From positions 1-64,000 of the forward strand of contig PAMZ01000021.1 in NCBI GenBank assembly GCA_002707495.1: a stretch of DNA of 64,000 bases. Reading direction: 5' to 3'. Shown here one piece after another: positions 7,426 through 16,371 of the stretch. How positions within the stretch are numbered: position 1 is the stretch's first letter; every line of letters starts with the position of its first letter. Source of the stretch: Halobacteriovoraceae bacterium (GTDB lineage Bacteria; Bdellovibrionota; Bacteriovoracia; Bacteriovoracales; Bacteriovoracaceae). Made by a program: the position numbers and the translations under genes. A model generated the notes under the pieces. That model did not search any database. It saw only the letters and a program-made list of their open reading frames with translations, and had not been told where the DNA came from.

Positions 7426-9678
7426 TTAGTCTGCTATTTTAACGATTTTGATTTGCTTGTATTTTCCGTCACCTTCTGATTCCGTTTTAACTCTTTGGTC
7501 ATCATGAAGTGTTTCGTGAACAATGCGTCTCTCATAAGGGTTTAGAGATTTAGTCATTCTGACTTCACCCTCTTCTAGGACTTGGTCACGAAGAATTCTC
7601 GCCATATCTTGTAAAAATTCATCAGTATGGTTTTGAGGTCTATTATCTCTTCTACGTCCACCACCGGCTCTATTGCCGTTTCTATTTCCTCCACGTCCTG
7701 AAGCAGACCTTCTATTACCATTTCCGCTTCTGTTTCCGTTTGGATTGCGACGCCTAGGTCTTCTTTCACGTTTTACTTCACCATAATCGGCTCCGTTAAA
7801 TTCACGCTCACCATGGTGCTCTCTATTTCCAATATTATCATCATCCTCTTCTTCGATATCATCATATCTTGAGGTTGTTCTCGCAGGTTTTGGATTTGTG
7901 CCATGGGCATATACTGCTAATTGAGACTGTTTGTTGATAAGCTCCCTTCTGAAAAGGAACTGTCTAATAATCGTTTCAATTGAAAACATGAGCTGCTTTT
8001 TATTCGTTAACACAAGCCCAATATCTTCACCTCTTATGTCAACTTTCATACGACGATCTTGAACTTCAATTTCAAAGGTCAATTCAAGTCCCATTTTAGC
8101 AAATAATTCAGTGATAAATGGCTCCAGTTTTTCTGGGGTACCGGTAAAGTCTACAGGCTCTGCAGTTCTTTTTTTATCTGTTTGGCTTGTTTCAGCTCTA
8201 TTACCTTGTGCGTTTTCGTCCGCATTCATTTTCTTCTCTCCTGCAGATTTTCTCTGTTTTTTTCCTTTTGTTTTTTTGGTGAATTCGTAAGTAATTTCTT
8301 CTTTTCCAAACATCAAAAATTTCTTACCTGTCTTTTTTACGACTTTGTTCTCCAGCATCTCGGGATCTTTCACTTTAAAATGTCCAAGTGCTTGATTGAG
8401 AGCTTCGTCGTAATTTTCTGCTGTTACCATAAACGGTGCCAAAGAGGGTGAGCGTGGTGCAGAGTTACGCGATGTAGTTTGTTTCACTTTCTTTTCCTTT
8501 TTTGCCATGGTTTTTTCCATTTTCTCTTTCTGTGGTTTTCTATCTAGTACTTTTAGTGTTTTCCCATCAATTCTTGGTCTTCCACACACATCTTGTGCAA
8601 AGTCCTTATCTTCAACGTCGATTTTTGGAATATCCTCTCCCAGCACGGACTTAATGCCCTCCAGGTTTTCACAGTCTTCAAAAGCGCAAAAACTTATCGC
8701 TTTTCCGCTTTCACCCGCGCGTCCAGTACGGCCTACTCTATGGACGTAATTATCAGCTTCATTTGGTAGTTGATAGTTGACGACTAATTGAACATTTTTA
8801 ATATCAAGCCCTCTTGCTGCCACATCCGTACATACAAGGTGCTGAATTTTTTTATCTCTAAAATCTTGAATGAGTCTTGTTCTTTTATTCTGAGCCAGTT
8901 TCCCTGAAATAAATGAAGCTTTAAAGCCCATTCGAGTTAGCCATTCTCCAACTAAATGTGTTTCAAATTGAGTATTACAAAAAATAAAAGAAGACTCCGG
9001 CTTTTCTACTCTCAGGAGATTGACCAAATAAGGAAACTTTTCCTTATAATTAATCATTACTAAAGATTGATCAATGGCATCAACGACCAAATTATCTTCG
9101 CTCAGTCGGATTTCTTCAGGTTGACTATGAAATTTATATGCCGTTCTCAGGACGTCTTGATTAGTTGTTGCAGACATCATAATCATTTGGCGTTTTGAAG
9201 GGATCATCTTTAAAAGATATTCAATATCTTTTTTAAATCCCATATCAAAGAGTCTATCGGCTTCATCAAAGACAACGGTATCCACTGCCTTTAAGTTTAT
9301 ATGACGCTTTCTTGCCATATCATTGATTCTACCGGGGGTACCAACTATAACAGTAACTCCATTCTCTAGTAATTTTTGCTGCTTGCTCATACTTTCACCA
9401 CCGATAACATTGACAGCGGTGATTCCCACGTTTCTTCCAAATGTTTCGAATGCGCGGTGAGTTTGTTGCGCTAATTCACGGGTAGGGGACAGGACTAAGC
9501 AAAGTCCTTTTTGACCACTCGCGATTTGTTTTTGGATCACAGGTATGGCAAATGCTCCCGTCTTTCCTGAGCCAGTTTCTGCTTGAGCAAAGATATCTTT
9601 GCCTTCCAGAATGAGCGGTATGCTATGCTCTTGAATAGGTGAGGAACTAACAAAACCTGCCTCGGTTAAGTTCGCCAT
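7426..9678 (-). CDS. DEAD-box RNA helicase fused to a C-terminal Jag/EloR-type module (Jag_N-KH-R3H)
   Basis: Residues 1-370 carry all helicase motifs: Q motif (GFVSSSPIQ), Walker A AETGSGKT, PTRELA, TPGR, DEAD (about 138-141), SAT, and HRVGRTGR. After a basic linker comes a Jag_N-like segment (ENYDEALNQALGHFKV to KFLMFGKEE, about 420-470), then a KH-like domain (EPFITELFAKMGLELTF to IRQFLFRREL). A long Arg/Gly/Asn low-complexity stretch follows, then an R3H-like end with YERRIVHETL. The Jag module normally belongs to a separate RNA-binding protein (Jag/EloR). The Q-motif region continues upstream of this ATG without a standard start codon, so the true start may lie near 9711-9776. No SD is seen. 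Confidence 0.8.
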   Translation of the reverse strand: MANLTEAGFVSSSPIQEHSIPLILEGKDIFAQAETGSGKTGAFAIPVIQKQIASGQKGLCLVLSPTRELAQQTHRAFETFGRNVGITAVNVIGGESMSKQQKLLENGVTVIVGTPGRINDMARKRHINLKAVDTVVFDEADRLFDMGFKKDIEYLLKMIPSKRQMIMMSATTNQDVLRTAYKFHSQPEEIRLSEDNLVVDAIDQSLVMINYKEKFPYLVNLLRVEKPESSFIFCNTQFETHLVGEWLTRMGFKASFISGKLAQNKRTRLIQDFRDKKIQHLVCTDVAARGLDIKNVQLVVNYQLPNEADNYVHRVGRTGRAGESGKAISFCAFEDCENLEGIKSVLGEDIPKIDVEDKDFAQDVCGRPRIDGKTLKVLDRKPQKEKMEKTMAKKEKKVKQTTSRNSAPRSPSLAPFMVTAENYDEALNQALGHFKVKDPEMLENKVVKKTGKKFLMFGKEEITYEFTKKTKGKKQRKSAGEKKMNADENAQGNRAETSQTDKKRTAEPVDFTGTPEKLEPFITELFAKMGLELTFEIEVQDRRMKVDIRGEDIGLVLTNKKQLMFSIETIIRQFLFRRELINKQSQLAVYAHGTNPKPARTTSRYDDIEEEDDDNIGNREHHGEREFNGADYGEVKRERRPRRRNPNGNRSGNGNRRSASGRGGNRNGNRAGGGRRRDNRPQNHTDEFLQDMARILRDQVLEEGEVRMTKSLNPYERRIVHETLHDDQRVKTESEGDGKYKQIKIVKIAD

Positions 9679-9823
9679 CAGAGCTGCATCTAAATTAAAT
9701 TCACTAAAATTTACTTTGTTTTCTATGGTATGTTCTCTTTCTAAAAATTTTCTGAGTCTTTTTCATAAATTCAGAGGACCCAAATCAAAGCTATAACTTA
9801 ACAGTTTTAGTCCGGTTCAGCAA

Positions 9824-10552
9824 TTAGTTGATGAGTGATTTCACGTAGGTGACGAAGTTTTTTGCTAATTTTGGTGCCTCCGGAGTATCTTGCAGGGAGT
9901 CAATGACCTCTTGGTAATGAGCTGAATCATCGGTATAGAGCTCCTGATATTCTCTCAATCTGGAGGTCAGTATTCTCTTACTGAGTTCAGGATGAAATTG
10001 AAATGCCCAAAATGGTTTATTTAAAACTCGAAAGGCGTGGGGACAAGCATTCGTGAAGGCCAATAACTCACAATTATCAGGCATTTTAGTGCATTTCTCT
10101 TGATGCACCGACACCGCCATAAAGTCCCTTTTTAAATTATAAAATAGAGGATCTCCCTTAGAGGCTGGTGTCATTTGCATAGGATAAGTACCCATTTCAA
10201 AATTAGTTTCATCTCGCTCAATGACTCCTCCCATTGCTTGAACTGCAATCTGGAATCCAAAGCAAGAAGCGAAGACGGGGTAGCTCTCCTCAATACATTT
10301 GAGAACTAATTTTTCGAGTGAGCTTACAAAGGGAAACTGGTGGGGCTTTAAAACACTTGCCTCAGAAGCTCCACCAATAAACAGGCAGTTATAAGTATCT
10401 AGAAGGTGAAAATCGAAGCTCTGATGATCAAAAACGTTGAAGGTATGGATTTGCTCTAAGTGAAGGCCAGAGCTATCTGCAAAGCTTTGGCGCTCCTCTA
10501 TGAGGACTCTAGGGTTTTGGCGAATTTGGATCAAAAGTGCTTTAAAATCCAT
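9824..10552 (-). CDS. Class I glutamine amidotransferase-like protein
   Basis: The product (about 242 residues from ATG 10552, MDFKALLIQIRQNP) has the GATase1 nucleophile elbow ASCFGFQIAV and the His/Glu pair in FQFHPELSK, so the Cys-His-Glu triad is intact. It resembles stand-alone GATases related to GMP-synthase-like amidotransferases or gamma-glutamyl peptidases; no synthetase partner is adjacent. The internal ATG at 10552 matches the usual N-terminus of the family better than the GTG at 10594. It is divergent from the EAL gene. The substrate is unknown. Confidence 0.8.
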   Translation of the reverse strand: MDFKALLIQIRQNPRVLIEERQSFADSSGLHLEQIHTFNVFDHQSFDFHLLDTYNCLFIGGASEASVLKPHQFPFVSSLEKLVLKCIEESYPVFASCFGFQIAVQAMGGVIERDETNFEMGTYPMQMTPASKGDPLFYNLKRDFMAVSVHQEKCTKMPDNCELLAFTNACPHAFRVLNKPFWAFQFHPELSKRILTSRLREYQELYTDDSAHYQEVIDSLQDTPEAPKLAKNFVTYVKSLIN

Positions 10553-10666
10553 GGTTTGAGTATCCCCATAAGCTTTATCCTGTGCAAGGGACACTGTCCT
10601 AAATTTTCCAAATTTAGCCTAATGCTTTTCTTAATTGCTCCGATAAGATTGTGACGAGGTGTTATC

Positions 10667-11905
10667 TTGAGTAAAAACGCTCACAAGAAAATATATGGAA
10701 AAGGTGAAGTTATCTTCCGTGAAGGTGAGAAAGGCCATTGTGCTTACCTGATCGATCATGGACGCGTAGAAATACGTATTGGAAGAGGTGCGGAATCCAC
10801 TCCGATCGCGGTTTTAGGTGTGGGAGATTTCTTTGGAGAGATGGCCGTTTTAGATAATTCCTTTCGCTCGGCTACAGCTGTGGCATTAGAGCCATGTGAA
10901 TTAGTTGAAGTTTCGAAAAATCAAATTAGTGAAAGAATTGAAGATACAGATCCCATCGTGCGATTTTTAATTTCAATGCTTATTAATCGTTTGCGTGACT
11001 CATTAAGAGTGAGTGAAGAGCTTACCACTTCAGGAGTCATATCGGTTTCAAAAGTTGGACACTCTGTTAGCAAGGTCGTGAAACTTTCTGAGCTTAAAAA
11101 GAATAAAGAAGTCGTTGAGAAAATAAAATTAGAAAAGGCCCTCAAAGATGCCCTAGATGAAGATGAGTTTATGGTGCATTATCAGCCGATTTTAGATTTT
11201 AAAAATGGAGGCGTTTCAGGTTTTGAAGCGCTAATGCGATGGAATAGTCCTGAGCGAGGAATGGTTCGTCCGGATCTCTTTATGGGGATAGCCGAAGAAA
11301 CATCTTTGATAGTTCCTCTAGGTCAATGGCTAGTTAAACAAGTCATTCGAGACTTTGCTAAGATCAAAAAACAAAGCGCTTATAAAAGACCACTTTTTAT
11401 GAGTATTAATATCGCTGCTAAGCAATTCCATGACAAAAATCTTTTTAAGCTTTTAAGTCAAACTTGCCAGCAGTATGGAATTCATCCCAAAGAAGTGAAA
11501 CTCGAAATCACAGAAAGAGAACTTCTTAGAGGAGCTTTCGTTTTTGATTGGATTAAGAATGCCAGAAAAATGGGATTCTCTGTTGCCTTAGATGATTTTG
11601 GGACAGGTTTTTCTAGTCTAAGCTACCTTGCAAATCTTGAAGTAAATAATCTAAAAATAGATAAATCGTTTGTTGAAAAGATTGTGAACGATCCTAAATC
11701 TCGCAGTATTGTAAAGTCCATTGTTGAGATGTCAAAGTCTCTTGATCTTACTGTAATTGCCGAAGGAGTTGAGACTCAACAAGAGTGGAACCTACTTCGT
11801 GATTTTGGTTGTACCTATATGCAGGGTTATCTTTACAGTAAACCACTTGCCATGAATGATCTTGTTGCCCTTCTTACAGGTCAGAAGAAGAAAAGAGCTG
11901 CATAA
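10667..11905 (+). CDS. c-di-GMP phosphodiesterase: cyclic-nucleotide-binding domain plus EAL domain
   Basis: The N-terminal cNMP-binding domain (about residues 8-125) has GEVIFREGEKG and GDFFGEMAVLD. The EAL domain (about 160-405) has GFEALMRW, SINIAAKQF, EITERE, DDFGTGFSSL, AEGVET and MQGYLYSKP, so the metal- and water-activating residues appear present and the enzyme should hydrolyse c-di-GMP to pGpG. It is cytoplasmic and monocistronic. The start is TTG with GAGGTG upstream. The design suggests that cyclic-nucleotide binding controls c-di-GMP breakdown, but the ligand is not readable from sequence. Confidence 0.9.
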   Translation: MSKNAHKKIYGKGEVIFREGEKGHCAYLIDHGRVEIRIGRGAESTPIAVLGVGDFFGEMAVLDNSFRSATAVALEPCELVEVSKNQISERIEDTDPIVRFLISMLINRLRDSLRVSEELTTSGVISVSKVGHSVSKVVKLSELKKNKEVVEKIKLEKALKDALDEDEFMVHYQPILDFKNGGVSGFEALMRWNSPERGMVRPDLFMGIAEETSLIVPLGQWLVKQVIRDFAKIKKQSAYKRPLFMSINIAAKQFHDKNLFKLLSQTCQQYGIHPKEVKLEITERELLRGAFVFDWIKNARKMGFSVALDDFGTGFSSLSYLANLEVNNLKIDKSFVEKIVNDPKSRSIVKSIVEMSKSLDLTVIAEGVETQQEWNLLRDFGCTYMQGYLYSKPLAMNDLVALLTGQKKKRAA

Positions 11906-12032
11906 GCGCATAAACACAGGTATCAACAACCGATCCTTTCAGGAAAATCTTACCCCTTATTGCCGACCTTTTTACATCATAGGACCAGCTCACCGAGTAG
12001 TTAATTAATCATTCTAACAAAGTGAGTCCTGC

Positions 12033-13265
12033 ATGATGAAATTATTCGTGGCCTTAATGGTCTACACCTCCGCTAGTTTTGCCTGTATCAGTGGTAAAGG
12101 TTTTCTTCCTGAAAATGATATGTACTTAGATGTGGATTATAAATCCATCAATGGCGGTATCGATGAGCAAGAATTTAATCGAGTCTTAGATAAGCTTCAA
12201 CAAGTTTATGATCCTATAATCAATCAATATGGTGGCAATCTTAAAATAAATAGGCTTTGGTCGGACGGGACGGTCAATGCGAGTGCTAATAGGCAGGGCA
12301 GTGATTACATCATCAATATGTACGGAGGACTTGCCAGGCATCAAGTCGTCACCAGTGATGCATTTGCATTAGTTGCTTGTCATGAGGTTGGGCATCATAT
12401 CGGAGGAGTTCCTCGCTATACGCAAAGAGGTGGTGAGTGGGCATCAGTTGAAGGACAGTCTGATTATTTTGCAACGACAAAATGCTTAAGAAAACTTTTT
12501 ATGAACGATGACAATTCAACTATAGTTCGTGAATTGCAAGTTCCCTCTGAAGTTGTTTCCAAATGCGAAAATCAATTTTCTGCTCAAAACGATCAGGATA
12601 TTTGTCAAAGAATCGCTATGGCAGGATTAAGTGCGGCTTCATTATTTGCGAACGGTAATCCTCCTCGCTTTAATACACCAGACACTAATAGAGTATCCCA
12701 GACATTCGAGTCTCATCCTCAGCCTCAATGTCGACTTGATACCTACTATAATGGAGGAGTTTGTGGAGTTGAAGAAGATGTTGAGATCGGACAGCAAAAT
12801 CCTAATATTGGAACCTGTAATAGGGCCAATAATGACAGTGAAGGATTAAGACCTCTTTGTTGGTTTAAGCCTGCTGGAAGTAATCCTAATCCTAATCCTA
12901 ATCCACCTGGCGGCGATACGGCGGCAACTCCTACTGTCAATGGTCAGACAAGTATTCAAACTCAAAACCCTAATCAATTGATCCCTATCGCTCTCAATTT
13001 GAGTGGACATCAAGGGGCGCAAGGTTTTGCCATTGAGGTAAGTAAACCCAATCAAGGTTTCTCTAATCCAAATGGTAGAGAGCCTGATAGACGTAATGGA
13101 TTATGGCTTCAATCTTTTAGGGGAACAAGTGGAACCTATAGACTTCTTCCATCCAGACAATTACCTGGGTGGGGAGTGTACCAAGTAAGAATAATTGCGT
13201 TGGATGGCCAGGCAAGGCCCGTTAGCAATTTTTCAAATCCTCTGATTATTAGGCTTGGACGATAA
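12033..13265 (+). CDS. Secreted zinc metallopeptidase-like protein with C-terminal extension
   Basis: A signal peptide (about residues 1-17) precedes a domain with the gluzincin motif VACHEVGHHIGG (HExxH, about 117-128). A downstream segment, VEGQSDYFATTKC, probably supplies the third ligand in the manner of M48-like enzymes. Conserved Cys residues suggest disulfides. An Asn-Pro linker (about 285-293) from a hexanucleotide repeat leads to a C-terminal beta-rich domain (about 305-410) that is absent from the paralogue at 14064-14930. It is followed directly by a beta-barrel gene. The substrate is unknown; it is probably an exported protease. Confidence 0.75.
   Translation: MMKLFVALMVYTSASFACISGKGFLPENDMYLDVDYKSINGGIDEQEFNRVLDKLQQVYDPIINQYGGNLKINRLWSDGTVNASANRQGSDYIINMYGGLARHQVVTSDAFALVACHEVGHHIGGVPRYTQRGGEWASVEGQSDYFATTKCLRKLFMNDDNSTIVRELQVPSEVVSKCENQFSAQNDQDICQRIAMAGLSAASLFANGNPPRFNTPDTNRVSQTFESHPQPQCRLDTYYNGGVCGVEEDVEIGQQNPNIGTCNRANNDSEGLRPLCWFKPAGSNPNPNPNPPGGDTAATPTVNGQTSIQTQNPNQLIPIALNLSGHQGAQGFAIEVSKPNQGFSNPNGREPDRRNGLWLQSFRGTSGTYRLLPSRQLPGWGVYQVRIIALDGQARPVSNFSNPLIIRLGR
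12882..12904 (+). repeat. Hexanucleotide repeat (AATCCT, about 3.8 copies)
   Basis: Perfect AATCCT repeats encode the Asn-Pro-Asn-Pro linker between the catalytic and C-terminal domains of the metallopeptidase. Gain or loss of units would keep frame and only change linker length. Confidence 0.85.
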
Positions 13266-14006
13266 ATGAAGTTAACTCTAAGTCTTGTGATGGCGATTTT
13301 AAGTTTTAGTGTTTTTGCCAAAGAAAAATTTCTCCTTTCTTCAGAACTTGGTTTAGTCCAGGCCGGCGAAAATGGGAATTTTTCTAGATTAGAAGCTGAA
13401 TATTTAGAATATCAAAATTTTAGCTTGGGGATGCATTTTCAAAGCGAGACAAGAGTTTTTTCAGAGGATGAGAAGGTCTCAGACTCCAGAGTAGGAATTC
13501 AAGGCTCCTTTAAACTTCCGAAGTCTTGGAGCTATCGTTGGAAATTTTCACTAGGACAAGAAGAAAATCTTTTTGCCACATACTCTCTTCATAATGAATT
13601 TCGATGGCGTTTTAAGGGATTCAATTTAAAACTTGGGCTTGACCACTTTGAATACGATCAATTGAGTAGTATTCAAAAGGGGACTGTGGGTGCAGATTAT
13701 AATGTAAATAAGAAATTGAAGGTGGGAGGTAAGCTAAAAGTTTTAAATTCCACTCCAACTGGAAATAGCATTGAAGGATTTGCACATTATCGACTTCGAA
13801 AATGGGAATTGGAAGCTAATTATGACGTGGGAAAAGTCATTGAAGCAGATGGTGTTGTAGCTGATCGAAATAAATATGATTTCAAAGCCTACTATCACTT
13901 TAATTTCAATCAAAACTATCTAAAGATTGCACCTTCTTATCAATATTATGACGGCACTATAAGAGATGAGCAGCGTTTCTATTTTTCATTTGTAGGAGCA
14001 TTTTAG
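13266..14006 (+). CDS. Outer-membrane beta-barrel-like protein
   Basis: The 246-residue product has a signal peptide (MKLTLSLVMAILSFSVFA). Alternating hydrophobic/aromatic strands follow throughout (for example YRWKFSLGQEE, FRWRFKGFNLKLGLDHF, YLKIAPSYQYY), and the protein ends with aromatic FYFSFVGAF, the usual C-terminal signal for barrel insertion. Its ATG immediately follows the stop of the metallopeptidase gene, so the two are co-transcribed and the barrel may serve the peptidase or the outer membrane it acts on. No specific porin family is recognised. Confidence 0.7.
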   Translation: MKLTLSLVMAILSFSVFAKEKFLLSSELGLVQAGENGNFSRLEAEYLEYQNFSLGMHFQSETRVFSEDEKVSDSRVGIQGSFKLPKSWSYRWKFSLGQEENLFATYSLHNEFRWRFKGFNLKLGLDHFEYDQLSSIQKGTVGADYNVNKKLKVGGKLKVLNSTPTGNSIEGFAHYRLRKWELEANYDVGKVIEADGVVADRNKYDFKAYYHFNFNQNYLKIAPSYQYYDGTIRDEQRFYFSFVGAF

Positions 14007-14011
14007 GCAAT

Positions 14012-14036
14012 AAAAAAGCCGGTCAATCTGACCGGC
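14012..14036 (-). terminator. Terminator for the minus-strand metallopeptidase
   Basis: GCCGGTCA and TGACCGGC (14018-14025, 14029-14036) form an 8-bp stem with loop ATC. The AAAAAA at 14012-14017 gives the T-tract on the minus strand. It may also slow plus-strand transcription from the barrel gene. Confidence 0.85.
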
Positions 14037-14063
14037 CATATTAATTAAAATATTTATTTGAGC

Positions 14064-14930
14064 TTATTCAGCTGGCTTATACCAACATAATGGTCTTACA
14101 CCATCGATATAATTATCAACTCTATTACAAGTCCCTGCTAGAGGGTCTTGACCAACTTCTTCTGCAATTGCTACATCACAAAGTGCACCTTGGAAATATG
14201 TATCCAATCTACACTGTGCTTCAGGGTGACGAGAGTTTGTACTGCTAACTACGTTCGTATCAGGAGTGTCAAAATCAATATCAGTGTTTCCTCTTAAGGA
14301 TCCAAGAAGTTTAGCTAAAGAAAGTCCACCCATCGAAGCTCTTACACAAAGTGCTCTATCATTAGGAAGTGTGAAGTTCTTTTCACATTTTGTCACAACT
14401 GTGGCTGGAACGTCAGTCATTGCAGCTACAATAGCTTGATTATCTTCAGACTCATAAAGTCTTCTAAAACATTTTAAAGTGGCAAAATAGTCTGATTGTC
14501 CTTCAACTGAAGCCCAGCTATTAGGAAATGAATTCGTTGGAGTTCCAGCTAGGTGATGCCCAAGCTCATGACATACAACTAAAGCAAATCCATCATCGGT
14601 AACAAGTGGGTGTCTCGCAAGACCTCCATACATATTGACTTTCCATGTACCCCAAAAAGTTCTCTGAGCAGAAGCATTTACTGTGTCATTATTCCATCCA
14701 CGAGACCATTTAAGCTTTCCACCTTTCTCTTTTACGATTGGCGCATAAAACTTGTCAGCGTGATCGATAATCTCGTTAAATCTCTCTTCAGTCATGTCAC
14801 TTCTAAACTTTGCTGATGTAGAAATCTTAAGATCATTCTCTGGTAAAAATCCTGTGTCCCCATTCACGTCACAGCTGAAAGCTGAAACACTCAAAAGGCC
14901 CATAACAATTGTTGTGATTATTAGTTTCAA
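14064..14930 (-). CDS. Secreted zinc metallopeptidase-like protein (short paralogue)
   Basis: This 288-residue paralogue of the 12033-13265 product has a signal peptide (about 1-19). The zinc motif is VVCHELGHHLAG, followed by VEGQSDYFATLKC, with the same conserved cysteines (CRLDTYFQGALC) and end motif VRPLCWYKPAE. It stops where the paralogue's Asn-Pro linker begins, so it is the catalytic domain alone. The two genes converge around a beta-barrel gene. The shared catalytic motif and matched Cys pattern imply a local duplication. The substrate is unknown. Confidence 0.75.
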   Translation of the reverse strand: MKLIITTIVMGLLSVSAFSCDVNGDTGFLPENDLKISTSAKFRSDMTEERFNEIIDHADKFYAPIVKEKGGKLKWSRGWNNDTVNASAQRTFWGTWKVNMYGGLARHPLVTDDGFALVVCHELGHHLAGTPTNSFPNSWASVEGQSDYFATLKCFRRLYESEDNQAIVAAMTDVPATVVTKCEKNFTLPNDRALCVRASMGGLSLAKLLGSLRGNTDIDFDTPDTNVVSSTNSRHPEAQCRLDTYFQGALCDVAIAEEVGQDPLAGTCNRVDNYIDGVRPLCWYKPAE

Positions 14931-15042
14931 AACCGTTTCCTCCTTGAAAATCGATATTTAAGTCCATTTAGGTTTCTTCTATTCTGGACAGGAGGATTCA
15001 TTATGAGAAGTTATAATCTCAAACATTACCTTACTAAGAAAA

Positions 15043-15075
15043 GAGTATCACCGACTAAAAAACTCGGTAATACTC
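15043..15075 (-). terminator. Hairpin terminator downstream of the 15103-15738 gene
   Basis: GAGTATCACCGA and TCGGTAATACTC (15043-15054, 15064-15075) pair over 12 positions with one mismatch around a 9-nt A-rich loop. On the minus strand the stem is followed by TTTTCTT, as expected for termination after the stop at 15103. Confidence 0.6.
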
Positions 15076-15102
15076 TCATTTACAGTTCTTAGCTACTTGG
15101 TG

Positions 15103-15738
15103 CTAGAGAGAATTAAGTTGGGATAATAGATGAGTGAAATGCTCGCTTTGAACATCGCCTTCTAAAATCATGGCTAGAAGTTTTTCAACCATAAGTTTCA
15201 TTTGTTCCAGCTGTTCTATAACTTCTTCGGGCTGGTCTTCTTTTTTAAGTTCTTTTTCAATAAGCTCTAAAAGTTTTTTTGATTGTTTGAGCATTTGCTC
15301 TCGAAGTTTTTGAACAAGTTCTGGGTTTCGGATTTCTTGAATCCTTAAACCAAGTCCTACCAAGCGATCTTTTCGTTTCAACACGGTAGATTTAACACAA
15401 TGGATGCAATTTACTCTGGCCATAAAAGTTTGAATATTTCGTGCGCCATTAACTCTAAACTGAATTTTATAGAGATCTGTCCCGGCGCTATGACATGTCG
15501 CTGTAATATGTTTGGATTGATGGAAATCAAGTTTTAGTTTTGAATTTTGTCCTTTATACCAAAAAGTGGATCTTCTTGAGGAGACACCATCAACTGCTAG
15601 GACGTCGAATTGAGCTGCCTTATAAAAAACTGTTCCTTGTTTTTTTACACAAATATCTACAACTTTGGTTTGTGCTTTGGCGTTGAGTGTTATGAGTAAA
15701 CTCAAAATTAATAAGATTCCCATTCTCTTGTTGTCCAT
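15103..15738 (-). CDS. Hypothetical secreted protein with C-terminal helical region
   Basis: Starting from the ATG at 15738, which has AGGAGG a few bases upstream, the product is 211 residues. It has a signal peptide (MDNKRMGILLILSLLITLNAKA), a beta-rich Cys-containing domain (about residues 25-120, with VNCIHCVKS) and a Lys/Glu/Leu-rich helical or coiled-coil tail (about 130-211). The in-frame codons upstream of 15738 lack the SD and precede the signal peptide, so they are not used. The family is unknown. Confidence 0.75.
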   Translation of the reverse strand: MDNKRMGILLILSLLITLNAKAQTKVVDICVKKQGTVFYKAAQFDVLAVDGVSSRRSTFWYKGQNSKLKLDFHQSKHITATCHSAGTDLYKIQFRVNGARNIQTFMARVNCIHCVKSTVLKRKDRLVGLGLRIQEIRNPELVQKLREQMLKQSKKLLELIEKELKKEDQPEEVIEQLEQMKLMVEKLLAMILEGDVQSEHFTHLLSQLNSL

Positions 15739-15878
15739 CTTTCCTCCTCTGTGATGATGCTTTAAACTTTCCAAGATTCGTGCCAATATATAGGCATAAT
15801 TTTATGACTTAACTGACACTGAAGTGACCACCATGCACCTTGCGTTTGGTCAAAAGCGGTGTCAAAGGGAAAGTAAGA

Positions 15879-16091
15879 ATGGCGAACTGTCGATATTGTG
15901 GAAAAGAAATTACTTGGCTCAAAGATGGTCGAAAAAATATTCCTGTCGAAGGTGATGGGGGTGAACATAAATGTGAAGAGTTTATGAAAACGCGCGATTC
16001 ACTTAAAAAAATTAATCCTACGGAAATGGATCCAGAAATATTAAAGCAGTATCAAGAGAATCTTAAGAAAGCGCGAAATAAGAAAAAGTGA
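15879..16091 (+). CDS. Small zinc-ribbon-like protein
   Basis: From the ATG at 15879 the 70-residue product reads MANCRYCGKEITWLKDG and has a later HKCEEF: two CxxC/HxC-type ligand pairs that could bind one zinc. A Lys-rich helical tail ends KARNKKK. AAGGGA lies upstream with fair spacing, so this start is preferred over the TTG at 15840. It is a small cytoplasmic protein of unknown function. Its 3' end overlaps the low-complexity flank of the adjacent IVS-type remnant. Confidence 0.65.
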   Translation: MANCRYCGKEITWLKDGRKNIPVEGDGGEHKCEEFMKTRDSLKKINPTEMDPEILKQYQENLKKARNKKK

Positions 16092-16367
16092 AATTTCTAG
16101 GTGATAGGAAGTAGGTCTTAGGTTTTGGGATGGGATTAAGTTCCTCCCGGATTGTGAGCAAGTTTCCTTGAGACTACCATAGGCGATAAAGTAAAACCGA
16201 GCACGATCTTTTCTCGTTGGCTTTCCACTTCCTTCCGATAGATTTAAAACAATACTTAAACTTGCTCTTTCAAACTGATTTTTCATAGCACCATTAAGTT
16301 TAATTTTTCTACATTCCTTGTAGAAGTCCATAGCTAGTTCATAAGTTCTAAAGTTTTTACTCATCAT
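16041..16367 (-). pseudogene. Truncated four-helix-bundle (23S rRNA IVS-type) protein
   Basis: The first 70 residues match the four-helix-bundle/IVS protein family: MMSKNFRTYELAMDFYKECR, then FERASLSIVLNLSEGSGK and RARFYFIAYGSLKE. After that the frame runs into a low-complexity flank rich in TAGG/CTTAGG units (about 16090-16140), whose translation (SYHLEISLFLISRFL) is not family sequence. The protein therefore lacks its last two helices and is probably inactive. Its start abuts a second remnant of the same family on the plus strand. Confidence 0.7.
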
Positions 16368-16371
16368 ATCT

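Noticed and set aside
7575..7769. 64-codon minus-strand frame inside the Arg/Gly region of the helicase
   Set aside because: The helicase-Jag frame is well supported on both sides, and this frame only reads the low-complexity region out of phase.
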